From an uncultured Faecalibacterium sp. (lineage in GTDB: Bacteria > Bacillota > Clostridia > Oscillospirales > Ruminococcaceae), in the NCBI GenBank assembly GCA_934503275.1, contig CAKSVD010000006.1:31458-95457 (forward strand): 64,000 nucleotides of DNA, written 5' to 3'. The position numbers and the translations under genes were made by a program. This document shows positions 41,429-49,714 of this stretch, in pieces. Below the pieces are notes generated by a model that saw only the letters and a program-made list of their open reading frames with translations, searched no databases and was not told the origin of the DNA. Position 1 is the first letter of the stretch. Every line of letters begins with the position of its first letter.

Positions 41429-43168
41429 TTACTCCACATCCTGCAGAGCGGCGTAATCTTCCTCGCCGGTGCGGATCTTGACCACGCGGGTCACGTTGTA
41501 GACAAAGATCTTGCCATCGCCGATGTGGCCGGTGTACAACGCCTTCTTGGCGGCTTCCACCACAGCGTCCACGCTGATGCGGGAGACGATGACCTCAACC
41601 TTGATCTTGGGCAGCAGAGTGGTATCCACCGGCACGCCGCGGTACTTTTCAGGGGTGCCCTTCTGGATGCCGCAGCCCATGACCTGCGTCACGGTCATGC
41701 CGGTGACGCCCAGATCATTCAGGGCGGTCTTGAGCTGGTCGAACTTTGCCAGCTTTGCAATGATGGACACCTTGTGCATACCGGTGTCGTAGACACCATC
41801 GTGGATCACAGGCTCCCGCACCACCGGCACGGCGGCATCCACCTGCGTTGCCGAAGCCTTGGTGATGTCGTCCTCGCCCAAATCGGTGTTCTCGTTGGGG
41901 GTCATGGCAGCGGAATTTGCATCCGAGATGGCAAAGCCTGCATAAGCGGAAGCCAGACCGTGCTCGTGGATGTCCAGACCGTCGATCTCCACCTCGGCGG
42001 GCACACGCAGGCCAAGGGTCTTATCAATGATCTTAAAGATGATGAACATCACGATCACAACGTAGGCGTCCACGCAGACCAGACCCAGCAGCTGGGTGCC
42101 CAGCTGTGCCAGACCACCGCCGTAGAACAGGCCGGCATGGGCGGTGTTGGAACCGGTGGAGAACAGACCCACCGCAATGGTGCCCCAGACGCCGTTTGCA
42201 AAGTGGACGGAAACAGCACCTACGGGGTCATCCACCTTGGCGATCTTATCAAAGAATTCCACGCTCAGCACCACAAGGATACCGGCCACAAAGCCGATGA
42301 AGAAGGCGCCGAAGGGAGAAACGGTATCGCAGCCTGCGGTAATGGCCACAAGGCCTGCCAGAGAGCCGTTCAGGGTCATGGAGACATCCGGCTTACCGTA
42401 GCGCAGCCAAGTGAAGATCATGGTCACGCAGGTAGCAACGGCTGCGGCAAGGTTGGTGTTGAAGCAGACCAGACCGGTCAGGGTCATGGTGGCATCGGTG
42501 GACAGGCTCAGGGAAGAGCCGCCGTTGAAGCCGAACCAGCAGAACCACAGGATGAACACGCCCAGAGCACCGGCGGTCAGGTTGTGGCCGGGAATGGCGT
42601 GGGGGTTGCCGCTCTTATCGTACTTGCCAATACGGGGGCCCAGCATCCATGCGCCCAGCAGAGCGATGACGCCGCCCACGTTATGCACGGCTGCGGAGCC
42701 TGCAAAATCGTGGAAGCCCATGCTCTGCAGCCAGCCGCCGCCCCACATCCAGTGGCCGCAGATGGGGTACACCACCAGCGAGATGGCGGCGGAGTACACG
42801 CAGTAGGCCTTGAAGTTGGTGCGCTCGGCCATGGAGCCGGAGACAATGGTGGCTGCCGTAGCGCAGAACACGGTCTGGAACACGATGTACACCCACAGGG
42901 GGATATCCAGACCCAAGTGGCTGTAATCGCCCTGAATGAAGGGATCGAAGCCGCCGATCAGTGCGCCGGTGCCGCCGAACATCAGGCCGAAGCCGATGAG
43001 CCAGTAGCAGGGCGTGCCGATGCAGAAATCCATCATGTTTTTCATCAGGATGTTGCCGGTGTTCTTTGCCCGGGTAAAGCCGGCTTCACAAAGGGCGAAT
43101 CCGGCCTGCATAAAGTACACTAGGAACGCTCCTACGAGCGTCCAGCAGGTGTTGACGGAGTTGAACAT
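41429..43168 (-). CDS. amt: Ammonium transporter fused to a PII signal protein
   Basis: A 579-residue fusion. Residues 1-425 form an Amt/MEP ammonium channel of about eleven helices (FYFMQAGFALCEAG-type first helix, DFAGSAAVHNVGGVIALLGA with a pore His, FLWFCWFGFNGGSS). A linker of 45 residues follows. Residues about 468-579 form a PII/GlnK domain with SIIAKLAKFDQLKTAL, the T-loop (MGCGIQKGTPEKYRG, Tyr kept) and GDGKIFVYNV plus IRTGE, the ATP-binding ends. PII normally blocks Amt when nitrogen is plenty; here sensor and channel are one chain. The start at 43168 has AGGAGG eight bases upstream. A leader hairpin may attenuate it. Confidence 0.95.
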   Translation of the reverse strand: MFNSVNTCWTLVGAFLVYFMQAGFALCEAGFTRAKNTGNILMKNMMDFCIGTPCYWLIGFGLMFGGTGALIGGFDPFIQGDYSHLGLDIPLWVYIVFQTVFCATAATIVSGSMAERTNFKAYCVYSAAISLVVYPICGHWMWGGGWLQSMGFHDFAGSAAVHNVGGVIALLGAWMLGPRIGKYDKSGNPHAIPGHNLTAGALGVFILWFCWFGFNGGSSLSLSTDATMTLTGLVCFNTNLAAAVATCVTMIFTWLRYGKPDVSMTLNGSLAGLVAITAGCDTVSPFGAFFIGFVAGILVVLSVEFFDKIAKVDDPVGAVSVHFANGVWGTIAVGLFSTGSNTAHAGLFYGGGLAQLGTQLLGLVCVDAYVVIVMFIIFKIIDKTLGLRVPAEVEIDGLDIHEHGLASAYAGFAISDANSAAMTPNENTDLGEDDITKASATQVDAAVPVVREPVIHDGVYDTGMHKVSIIAKLAKFDQLKTALNDLGVTGMTVTQVMGCGIQKGTPEKYRGVPVDTTLLPKIKVEVIVSRISVDAVVEAAKKALYTGHIGDGKIFVYNVTRVVKIRTGEEDYAALQDVE

Positions 43169-43244
43169 TTTTCCTACCTCCTACGGTCATTTTTTTGCAC
43201 AGGGAGCCCTCTATTCTCTCCGTGCGGCAGTATCCCCGAAAACA

Positions 43245-43326
43245 CAAAAGGCGCTGGCGGAATTGCTTCCGTCAGCGCCTTTGCTTTCGATGGCACGAGT
43301 ATAGTCTCTTTGTGCAGACCTGTCAA
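43245..43326 (-). promoter_or_regulatory. Promoter and terminator-like leader hairpin of amt
   Basis: TTGACA (43321-43326), 17-bp spacer, TATACT (43298-43303). About 20 nt into the leader is an AAAGGCGCTGACGGAA / TTCCGCCAGCGCCTTT hairpin (about 43246-43282) followed by TGTGTTTT, a likely attenuator before the amt start. Confidence 0.75.
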
Positions 43327-43404
43327 GTATTCATCTCAAGGTTTTACGTTTTTCACAACACGGAGAAACTCTTCCGTGCTAAAGTTTGGCAAATGTTTTG
43401 CCTG

Positions 43405-43821
43405 TCAGCCGTTTTCGCCGTTCTTCGGGGAGCCGGACTTGCCCTTTTCCTTGGCGTTGGCCGGGCGGTGGCCGCCCTCCATCTCCCAGTGCAGCAGCAT
43501 ACTCATCAGAGCGCGCAGCGCAAAGGTAGCCGCCAGCGGCACCACCGACTCCAGATTCTGCAGCAGGAAGGTCTTGGCGATCTCTGCCGACATCAGAAAT
43601 TCCAGCGCGGTGGTCAGGCCGCTGCTCATTTCATGGTGGAAGTCGCGGTGGTCGTTGAAGAAGGTGGCGCGGACATAGTAGAAGGTGGCCTTGGCCAGAC
43701 TGGTGATGATGATGAACAGGCCCACCACCTCGGCAAGACCGGCGATCATGGGCACTGCAGTTTCCAGAAAAGCATCCAGCAGGTGGGTGAGGTTCAGGTT
43801 GAACAGGGTCAGTCCTTGCAT
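43405..43821 (-). CDS. DUF1622 family membrane protein
   Basis: A 138-residue membrane protein with three predicted helices (about 20-42, 68-92 and 98-115). It matches the DUF1622 pattern GLFIIITSLAKATFYYVRA, SGLTTALEFLMSAEIAKTFLL and LRALMSMLLHWEME. Function unknown. The start has GGAGGAG four bases upstream and lies 16 bp after the DhuI-like gene, so it is in that transcript. The C-terminus is a Lys/Gly-rich soluble tail. Confidence 0.85.
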   Translation of the reverse strand: MQGLTLFNLNLTHLLDAFLETAVPMIAGLAEVVGLFIIITSLAKATFYYVRATFFNDHRDFHHEMSSGLTTALEFLMSAEIAKTFLLQNLESVVPLAATFALRALMSMLLHWEMEGGHRPANAKEKGKSGSPKNGENG

Positions 43822-43836
43822 GATCTCCTCCGCAGC

Positions 43837-44472
43837 TTACAGCAGGGTCTTGACGTAAGCGGCCAGCTCCTCGTCCTTGCAGGAAGCAAAGAACAGCTCA
43901 GAGAACTTGGCACCGGCCACAGCGCCCTTCAGCAGCTCCTGATCGATGCTCTTCAGGCACTCGATCAGGGGCTTGAAGGTGGCAGCGCGCACGCCGTCCA
44001 GGATCTTCTTGTTGCGCTGCTCGGGCACAACGCGCTCCTTGGGGTAGCCCTGACCGTGGCCGAAGCCGAACAGCTTCTCGAAGCAGTACTCGAGGTTCAG
44101 CTCACCGCCCCAGCCGAAGCCCTTGGCAAAGGGCATGGCAACGGCGTTGCCATCGTTGACGTGGGCAAAGGTGTAGGCGTCCACGGGGTCCTCCACATGG
44201 CCGCAGATAACGCCGGGGAAGCTGTTCAGTGCCAGCATGGCGCCCTCGCCGGTGCCGCAGCCGGTAACGACGTAGTCCGCAGCGCCGCTGTTCAGCAGGA
44301 TAGCAGCCAGAATGCCACACTGCACATAGGTCAGCTGTGCAGCGTCATCGGCGGCGTACATCCCGTAGTTGACCACCTCGTGGCCCATGGGCTCCACCAC
44401 CTTCTTCAGGGCGGCTTCAATCATGCCGTTCTTGGCGGCCTGACTGTTCTCGTTGATAAGTGCGATCTTCAT
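43837..44472 (-). CDS. RpiB/LacA/LacB family isomerase, DhuI-like
   Basis: About 211 residues from 44472 (AAGGAGA nine bases upstream). It has the RpiB-type fold with an added C-terminal part of about 60 residues: MKIALINENSQAAKN, TYVQCGILAAILLNSGAADYVVTGCGTGEGAMLALNSFPGV. The residues after the fold (GFGWGGELNLEYCFEKLF, YPKERVVPEQRNKKIL) resemble streptococcal DhuI, which isomerises 4-deoxy-5-keto-uronate made from unsaturated uronic acids. With the SDR and cupin next to it, a role in pectin or glycosaminoglycan uronate breakdown is inferred. True RpiB is shorter. Confidence 0.82.
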   Translation of the reverse strand: MKIALINENSQAAKNGMIEAALKKVVEPMGHEVVNYGMYAADDAAQLTYVQCGILAAILLNSGAADYVVTGCGTGEGAMLALNSFPGVICGHVEDPVDAYTFAHVNDGNAVAMPFAKGFGWGGELNLEYCFEKLFGFGHGQGYPKERVVPEQRNKKILDGVRAATFKPLIECLKSIDQELLKGAVAGAKFSELFFASCKDEELAAYVKTLL

Positions 44473-44515
44473 AACAATGGTTCTCCTTCTTATTTTTCCC
44501 TGCGGCACGCAGGTG

Positions 44516-44860
44516 TTATACAAAGTCCTCCCGCATGGGGGTAAAGAAATCCAGCATCACGCCGCCCTCCAGACAGACACAGCCGTGCATGACGCCGTTC
44601 TGCTTGAGCAGGGTGTCGCCGGGGCCTACCTCCCGGGTCTCGTCCCCGATGGTAAAGCGGTACCGCCCGGAGACGATATAGGTGATCTGGGTGTGGGGGT
44701 GGCAGTGCATGGCGCCCACGCCGCCGGTTTCAAAGGTGTTTTCCACACACATGGCGTCCTTGCTGTAGGCCAGCACGCGGCGCTGCACCCCGGGGCCGCA
44801 GGGCTCCGGGGATATCTCGGCATGGGGCACCCAAGGGATATCCTGATGTGCTTTTTCCAT
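44516..44860 (-). CDS. Small cupin domain protein
   Basis: A 114-residue single cupin. The metal-binding pattern HCHPHTQ..IVSGR (about 55-72) and a later GDTLLKQNGVMHG give His ligands for Fe, Zn or Mn. Small cupins of this type occur in uronate operons (KdgF-like), where they help linearise 5-keto-4-deoxyuronate; the KdgF assignment is inferred from context and motif spacing. It lies 43 bp upstream of the DhuI-like gene and after a terminator that closes the SDR gene. Confidence 0.8.
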   Translation of the reverse strand: MEKAHQDIPWVPHAEISPEPCGPGVQRRVLAYSKDAMCVENTFETGGVGAMHCHPHTQITYIVSGRYRFTIGDETREVGPGDTLLKQNGVMHGCVCLEGGVMLDFFTPMREDFV

Positions 44861-44889
44861 TATAGCATAACATCCTTTCCCGTACAAAT

Positions 44890-44927
44890 ACAAAAGGGAC
44901 TGCCACACAACGCTGTGCGGCAGTCCC
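44890..44927 (-). terminator. Terminator after the DhuD-like gene
   Basis: GGGACTGCCGCACAGC/GTTGTGTGGCAGTCCC hairpin followed by TTTTG on the minus strand. It separates the SDR gene from the cupin-isomerase-DUF1622 genes; read-through would link them. Confidence 0.8.
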
Positions 44928-44958
44928 CGGGTTCAGAACTGCGGAGTGCCCTCAGCGC

Positions 44959-45768
44959 TTACTGGGGCTGCTTGCCGATGTAGGCCAGAATGCCGCCGTC
45001 CACATACAGGATCAGGCCGTTGACAAAGTCAGAGGCCTCAGATGCCAGGAACACAGCGGGTCCGCCCAGATCCTCGGCCTCGCCCCAGCGGCCTGCGGGG
45101 GTCTTGGCAACGATGAACTGGTCAAAGGGGTGACGGCTGCCGTCGGGCTGGATCTCACGCAGCGGTGCGGTCTGCGGGGTAGCGATGTAGCCGGGGCCGA
45201 TGCCGTTGCACTGGATGTTGTAAGCACCGTATTCGGAAGCGATGTTCTTGGTCAGCATCTTCAGGCCGCCCTTGGCTGCTGCATAGGCAGAAACGGTCTC
45301 ACGGCCCAGCTCGCTCATCATAGAGCAGATGTTGATGATCTTGCCGCCGCCCTGTGCGATCATATCGGGGATGATGGCCTTTGCCACGATGAAGGGAGCG
45401 TTCAGGTCCACATCGATGACCTGACGGAACTGAGCAGCGCTCATCTCGGTCATGGGGATGCGCTTGATGATACCGGCGTTGTTGACCAGAATGTTGATGT
45501 GGCCGACTTCCTCGGTGATCTTTGCCACCATGGCGTTGACGGCGTCCTCATCGGTAACGTCGCAGACGTAGCCGTGCGCCTTGATGCCTGCCTCTGCATA
45601 GGAAGCCAGACCCTTGTCCACCAGTTCCTGCTTGATATCATTGAACACGATGGTAGCGCCGTTGGCTGCCATAGCCTTTGCAATTGCCATGCCAATGCCG
45701 TAGGATGCGCCGGTGATCAGCGCCACCTTGCCGGTCAGGTCAAAGGATTTGGGAGTGCACTGTGCCAT
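44959..45768 (-). CDS. SDR dehydrogenase, gluconate 5-dehydrogenase / DhuD type
   Basis: A 269-residue classical short-chain dehydrogenase. The NAD loop is VALITGASYGIGMAIA (about 14-29), NNAG at about 97, the catalytic Ser in NICSMMSEL and Tyr-Lys in SAYAAAKGG. The insertion PLREIQPDGSRHPFDQFIVAKTPAGRWG is typical of gluconate 5-dehydrogenases and of DhuD, which reduces the DhuI product to 2-keto-3-deoxygluconate. The neighbouring DhuI-like isomerase and cupin favour DhuD. No kdgK or kdgA is in the window. It has its own promoter with a GTATAC operator. Confidence 0.85.
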   Translation of the reverse strand: MAQCTPKSFDLTGKVALITGASYGIGMAIAKAMAANGATIVFNDIKQELVDKGLASYAEAGIKAHGYVCDVTDEDAVNAMVAKITEEVGHINILVNNAGIIKRIPMTEMSAAQFRQVIDVDLNAPFIVAKAIIPDMIAQGGGKIINICSMMSELGRETVSAYAAAKGGLKMLTKNIASEYGAYNIQCNGIGPGYIATPQTAPLREIQPDGSRHPFDQFIVAKTPAGRWGEAEDLGGPAVFLASEASDFVNGLILYVDGGILAYIGKQPQ

Positions 45769-45870
45769 AATAAAGTCCTCCTGTCAAAAAACCATATTTT
45801 ACACGGGGCAAAACCGCACCGTGCTGCTTTGCAAAGCGCGTCGTATCCGGCCGTGCCGGAGTGCGCTCTT

Positions 45871-45910
45871 ACTTGTATACCAGTCTAGCATCCTTTGCAG
45901 GAAGTGTCAA
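45871..45910 (-). promoter_or_regulatory. Promoter and GTATAC operator of the DhuD-like gene
   Basis: TTGACA (45905-45910), 17-bp spacer, TAGACT (45882-45887). Overlapping the -10 and start site is ACTTGTATACCAGT (45871-45884), a 14-bp palindrome with one mismatched pair and a GTATAC core, as bound by GntR/UxuR-type hexuronate repressors. 45915-46090 is AT-rich with no gene seen. Confidence 0.7.
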
Positions 45911-46092
45911 GGCACATTCTTGTGAAGTTTTATTGTATTTTCTTTAGCTTGCCGTTTTTTCCGCGCAAAACAATACGCAACAGCGTTGTTTTGCAATGCA
46001 GCAGCTTGTGCCAGCTGACACGCTTTGTCACGGTGCACAAGATATTCCGGCTTTCTTTGGGCTTGTTGACAAGTTTAGTCGACCTTTGTCTT

Positions 46093-46866
46093 TTACCCCA
46101 GCTTTTTCTTCTGCTGGTGCGCCACGATGGGCATCAGCAGGGGGATGGGTACAAGGCGCTGGGCGCTGGTACACAGCCGCATAAAGGCAGAGGGCACAAT
46201 GATGATCTTGCGGTGCATCATGCCCAGCAGGGCCTCCTCTACGCACAACTCAGGCGTGATGCCCCGCAGGGCAAACACCACCCCGGCGCGGTCGTTGAAC
46301 TCGGTATCCACCGGGCCGGGGCAGAGGGCGCAGACGTAGACCGGGCTGTGCATCTCCCGCAGTTCCTCGGCCACACCGCGGGTCATGCTGACCACATAGG
46401 CCTTGCTGGCGTAGTAGCCCGCCATATAAGGGCCGCCGGGCAGAAGCCCCGCAGAGGACGCCACATTCAGGATGGTGCCGCCGCCCTGTGCGTTCATCTT
46501 GCGCACCACGGCGCGGAACAGCCGCGCCATGGCGGCAACGTTCACTTGGATCATCTCTTCCTCGCGGGCTTCCTCCGTTTCCAGAATGCTGCCGCAGACG
46601 CCGAAACCGGCGTTGTTGATAAAGATGTCGATGTGCGCATCGGCCAGCACCTCGCACAGGCGGCTGCATTCCTCGGTGCGGGAGAGGTCGGCAGTCTCGA
46701 TGCGGCATTCCGTGCCGTGGGCTGCGTGCAGTTCCTCGGCAAGGGTCTGCAAACGGTCGGCGCGGCGGGCGGTCAGGATGAGCCGACAGCCCATGGCGGC
46801 GTACCGGCGGGCAAACTCCCGGCCGATGCCGGAACTTGCTCCGGTGATCCAGATGGTCTTTTGCAT
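46093..46866 (-). CDS. Short-chain dehydrogenase of unknown substrate
   Basis: A 257-residue SDR. IWITGASSGIGREFARRYAAMG is the NADP loop (Arg after strand 2, ARRADR, favours NADPH), NNAGFG at about 88, and the catalytic pair in YYASKAYV after SSAGL. The C-terminus has a hydrophobic, basic tail (LCTSAQRLVPIPLLMPIVAHQQKKKLG) that may touch the membrane. DltE/YqjQ-like members act on lipids or ketones, but the substrate is not clear. It has its own promoter and is unrelated to the DhuD-like SDR. Confidence 0.85.
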   Translation of the reverse strand: MQKTIWITGASSGIGREFARRYAAMGCRLILTARRADRLQTLAEELHAAHGTECRIETADLSRTEECSRLCEVLADAHIDIFINNAGFGVCGSILETEEAREEEMIQVNVAAMARLFRAVVRKMNAQGGGTILNVASSAGLLPGGPYMAGYYASKAYVVSMTRGVAEELREMHSPVYVCALCPGPVDTEFNDRAGVVFALRGITPELCVEEALLGMMHRKIIIVPSAFMRLCTSAQRLVPIPLLMPIVAHQQKKKLG

Positions 46867-46930
46867 GGTGGTTCTCCTTTTTTCTTCTTGCCCCCGAAAT
46901 GGGGCTTTCTGTACTTGTTGCCCCTATTTT

Positions 46931-46959
46931 AGCATAGCTTACCCGTGCTTTCTATGCAA
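46931..46959 (-). promoter_or_regulatory. Promoter of the second SDR gene
   Basis: TTGCAT (46954-46959), 17-bp spacer, TATGCT (46931-46936). Confidence 0.65.
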
Positions 46960-46978
46960 TTTTCGTAAACGATGCAAA

Positions 46979-47016
46979 AGAGAGCCCGAAACGCCGCAGG
47001 CGTTTCGGGCTCTCTC
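46979..47016 (-). terminator. Terminator of trpS
   Basis: AGAGAGCCCGAAACGCC/GGCGTTTCGGGCTCTCT stem with TTTTGC on the minus strand, directly after trpS. Confidence 0.9.
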
Positions 47017-47023
47017 ATAAATT

Positions 47024-48085
47024 TTACTTCAGCAGGTTATCGTTGTCGAAGTAGTCAATGCGCATGGCCTTGCGCACCTCGTCCAGTGTGGCGGCAGCGG
47101 TCTTTTCGGCGTAGGCGCTGCCCTCCTTCAGGATCTCCACCACCTCGGGCAGGCGCTGCTCCCACTCCTTGCGGCGGGTACGGATGGGCTCCAGTTCAGC
47201 CTGCATGACGCTGTTCAGGAACTTTTTCACCTTCATATCGCCCAGACCACCGCGCTGGTAGTGCGCCTTGACCTCGTCCAGATTCTGGTACTCCGGCCAG
47301 AACTCGGCAAAGTGCTCGGGGCGGCAGAAAGCGTCCAGATAGATGAACACCGGGTTGCCCTCCACCTTGCCGGGGTCCTGCACGCGCAGGTGGTTGGGGT
47401 CGGTAAACATGGACTTGACCTTCTTCTCGATATCCTCCGGCTCCTCGGACAGGTAGATGCAGTTGCCAAGGCTCTTGCTCATCTTGGCCTTGCCGTCAAT
47501 GCCGGGCAGACGCAGGCAGGCGGCGTTCTGGGGCAGCACGATCTCGGGCTCTACCAGCGTTTCGCCGTAGACGGAGTTGAACTTGTGCACGATCTCGCAG
47601 CACTGCTCGATCATGGGCTTCTGGTCCTCACCGGCGGGCACGGTGGTTGCCTTGAAGGCGGTGATATCGGCAGCCTGACTGATGGGGTAGCAGAAGAAGC
47701 CCACCGGGATGCTGGCTTCAAAGTTGCGCATCTGGATCTCGCTCTTCACGGTGGGGTTGCGCTGCAGGCGGCTGACGGTGACCAGATTCTGGTAGTAGAA
47801 GCTCAGCTCGGTCAGCTGCGGCACCATGGACTGGATAAAGATGTGTACCTTGTTGGGGTCCAGACCGCAGGCCAGATAGTCCAGCGCCACCTGCAGGATG
47901 TTCTGGCGCACCTTCTCCGGGTTGTCGGCGTTATCGGTCAGCGCCTGCGCATCGGCGATCATGATAAAGATCTCGTCGTACTCGCCGGTGTTCTGCAGCC
48001 GCACCCGCTCCTTCAGAGAGCCGACATAATGGCCAACGTGCAGGCGGCCGGTGGGACGGTCGCCGGTCAGAATAACTTTTTTCAT
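47024..48085 (-). CDS. trpS: Tryptophanyl-tRNA synthetase
   Basis: A 353-residue class I synthetase. The HIGH-like motif reads DRPTGRLHVGHYVGSL (residues 8-23) and the KMSKS loop is KMSKSLGN (about 207-214). Trp-pocket residues in AQALTDNADNP and the PISQAADI stretch fit TrpS rather than TyrS. The C-terminal half is the normal anticodon-binding helix set. It has a consensus promoter (48230-48258) and no T-box; instead a fragment of a foldback repeat lies in its leader. Confidence 0.96.
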   Translation of the reverse strand: MKKVILTGDRPTGRLHVGHYVGSLKERVRLQNTGEYDEIFIMIADAQALTDNADNPEKVRQNILQVALDYLACGLDPNKVHIFIQSMVPQLTELSFYYQNLVTVSRLQRNPTVKSEIQMRNFEASIPVGFFCYPISQAADITAFKATTVPAGEDQKPMIEQCCEIVHKFNSVYGETLVEPEIVLPQNAACLRLPGIDGKAKMSKSLGNCIYLSEEPEDIEKKVKSMFTDPNHLRVQDPGKVEGNPVFIYLDAFCRPEHFAEFWPEYQNLDEVKAHYQRGGLGDMKVKKFLNSVMQAELEPIRTRRKEWEQRLPEVVEILKEGSAYAEKTAAATLDEVRKAMRIDYFDNDNLLK

Positions 48086-48107
48086 GATGTTCTCCTTTTG
48101 ACAGGAA

Positions 48108-48258
48108 ACTCCCTCAGTCTGCTCGCCTTGTTCGCAGCCAGCTCCCTCGGGGAGGGAGCCTTTGGCAGTACGGCAAGGTGTCTGACCCTGCCGGAAGGAG
48201 GTTTTTCCGTATTCTTTATTATAATGCTAAGTATAGCCCCCCGGAGCGGTGCTGTCAA
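48108..48258 (-). promoter_or_regulatory. trpS promoter and leader
   Basis: TTGACA (48253-48258), 17-bp spacer, TATACT (48230-48235). The leader carries part of family 2 repeat (CTCCCTCGGGGAGGGAG, 48141-48158). Confidence 0.8.
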
Positions 48259-48308
48259 CAAGACTGCCGGAAAAAGAAAAAAGCGATGGAAAATTTCCAT
48301 CGCTTTGC

Positions 48309-48385
48309 TGGCGCCTCTTGCCTGACTCGAACAGGCGACACCCTGATTAACAGTCAGGTGCTCTAACCGACTGAGCTAAAGAGGC
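48309..48385 (-). tRNA. tRNA-Asn (GTT)
   Basis: A full cloverleaf with acceptor GCCTCTT/AAGAGGC, D-arm TAGCTCAGTCGGTTAGAGC, anticodon loop CTGTTAA, T-arm GTTCGAGTC, and encoded CCA. Confidence 0.97.
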
Positions 48386-48426
48386 ATCTATATAAAACGG
48401 CACAGAGCCGTTTTACTACTATAAAA

Positions 48427-48501
48427 TGGTGACCCGTACCGGAATCGAACCGATGTTAAAGGCGTGAGAGGCCTCTGTCTTAACCGCTTGACCAACGGGC
48501 C
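48427..48501 (-). tRNA. tRNA-Glu (CTC)
   Basis: A full cloverleaf with acceptor GGCCCGT/ACGGGTC, anticodon loop CTCTCAC (anticodon CTC), T-arm GGTTCGATTCC, encoded CCA. It lies 41 bp upstream of tRNA-Asn on the same strand. Confidence 0.96.
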
Positions 48502-48590
48502 ATACGACCATTTTCGCATCAGGTGTTCGCACCCGACTTGGCTATTTTAGCATACCGGGTGCCCTTTGTCAACACATAATTTCAGATTTT

Positions 48591-49214
48591 TTAAAAAATC
48601 TTGCGTACCCCGGCTTTGGCCAGACCCAGCATCAGCCCCAGATACACGCTGACCACCGAGGGTGCCTCGCCCAGCTCCATGGCCTTGCGCTGGGGCAGGT
48701 CGGCAAGAGAGCCCTCGTACAGACACTTCAGCTGCGGCAGCTGGGTGTAGTCGTTGGGGTGCATCAGGGTGCTGTCCTTGGGCAGCGTCATCGCACCGCT
48801 CTTTTCCAGCACCTCGCTGACGAGCTGGGAGCAGAAATAATGCCGGCGGCGCTGCCAGCGGATATGCAGCGCACACAAAATCAGCCCCAGCGTGTTGAAG
48901 CGATACATCTCGCCCCGCGCCATCATGTGCTCGGCACGGCGGCGGGCGCGCGTGTAGGCCTCGTCGGTGACCTCCAGCGCATACAGCGCGCAGGGAGCAT
49001 CCCCGCGCAGACGGAAAACGCCCCTATTCAGGTATTCCTTGCTGGGACCCGCCGGGAACATGGTGTAGCCGTTTTTGCGGGTGGAACTGTACAGGCAGTT
49101 CAGTTCCTCGTCAAACGCCATGGAAGCATGAGTATAGCTGGCGCCGGTAACAGCATAGACCAGCTTGGACAGCAGCGTGCCGGAGCGGGTGAGCAGGATG
49201 TAAATGGTTTTCAT
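48591..49214 (-). CDS. Permuted papain-like (YiiX/NlpC-type) cysteine peptidase-like protein
   Basis: A 207-residue cytosolic protein. The His is in ASYTHASMAFDEEL (about 25-38) and the Cys in HYFCSQLVSEVL (about 124-135), the reversed His-then-Cys order of permuted NlpC/P60 proteins. Family members cleave amide or ester bonds, often in lipids or peptides; the substrate is unknown. There is no signal peptide. The C-terminus ends in a hydrophobic stretch (VVSVYLGLMLGLAKAG) that may contact membrane. Its promoter is divergent from pckA. Confidence 0.8.
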   Translation of the reverse strand: MKTIYILLTRSGTLLSKLVYAVTGASYTHASMAFDEELNCLYSSTRKNGYTMFPAGPSKEYLNRGVFRLRGDAPCALYALEVTDEAYTRARRRAEHMMARGEMYRFNTLGLILCALHIRWQRRRHYFCSQLVSEVLEKSGAMTLPKDSTLMHPNDYTQLPQLKCLYEGSLADLPQRKAMELGEAPSVVSVYLGLMLGLAKAGVRKIF

Positions 49215-49714
49215 GGCAATTTCCTTTATATGAATTGCCCGCCGCAGCGGACGGAAAAGTATTTCTTATAAAACAAGTATAACATAAGTAAAGTTCTTTT
49301 GCCACAAAAACGTTTGAACCAACGCAAAAATTGCACATTAGAGCAAAGTCGGCGGCAAATCGCGGGCAAAACTGCCCAAGGGACCTGCTTTTTCTTGTAT
49401 TCCTGTTTGTCAAAGTTTTATCAAAACATCGGTTTTCTCCCGTCCCGCCTTATTTTTTCATGGTCTGTTTCCCTGCAAGGCTTCGTGAAATTACTTTATG
49501 CGGGAAAGCTTGTTTATGAAATTTGTTTCTTTTTTGCAAACAGAACCTTCCATTTATTGCTTTTGGAAAGCTTTTGTGTATAATGATAGACAGGAGAATT
49601 TGCATTGCATCGTTCTGTGCTGTCTCCCCCTTATGCGGTGTCCGTACCATAAATGGCGCTGCATCTCCTACACAGAGTTATGTAAGGATCAAACGAAAGT
49701 AGAGGTACGCAAAT
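49215..49714. promoter_or_regulatory. Divergent AT-rich promoter region, pckA promoter
   Basis: No gene is seen in this 500-bp stretch, which is clearly more AT-rich than its surroundings. Toward pckA: TTGCTT (49557-49562), 16-bp spacer, TATAAT (49579-49584), leader of about 125 nt. Toward the peptidase-like gene: TATACT at about 49276-49281 on the minus strand. Confidence 0.7.

Noticed and set aside
48086..48308. Possible T-box before trpS
   Set aside because: No GGGTGGxACCGCG core and no stem I motifs; only a foldback fragment is present.
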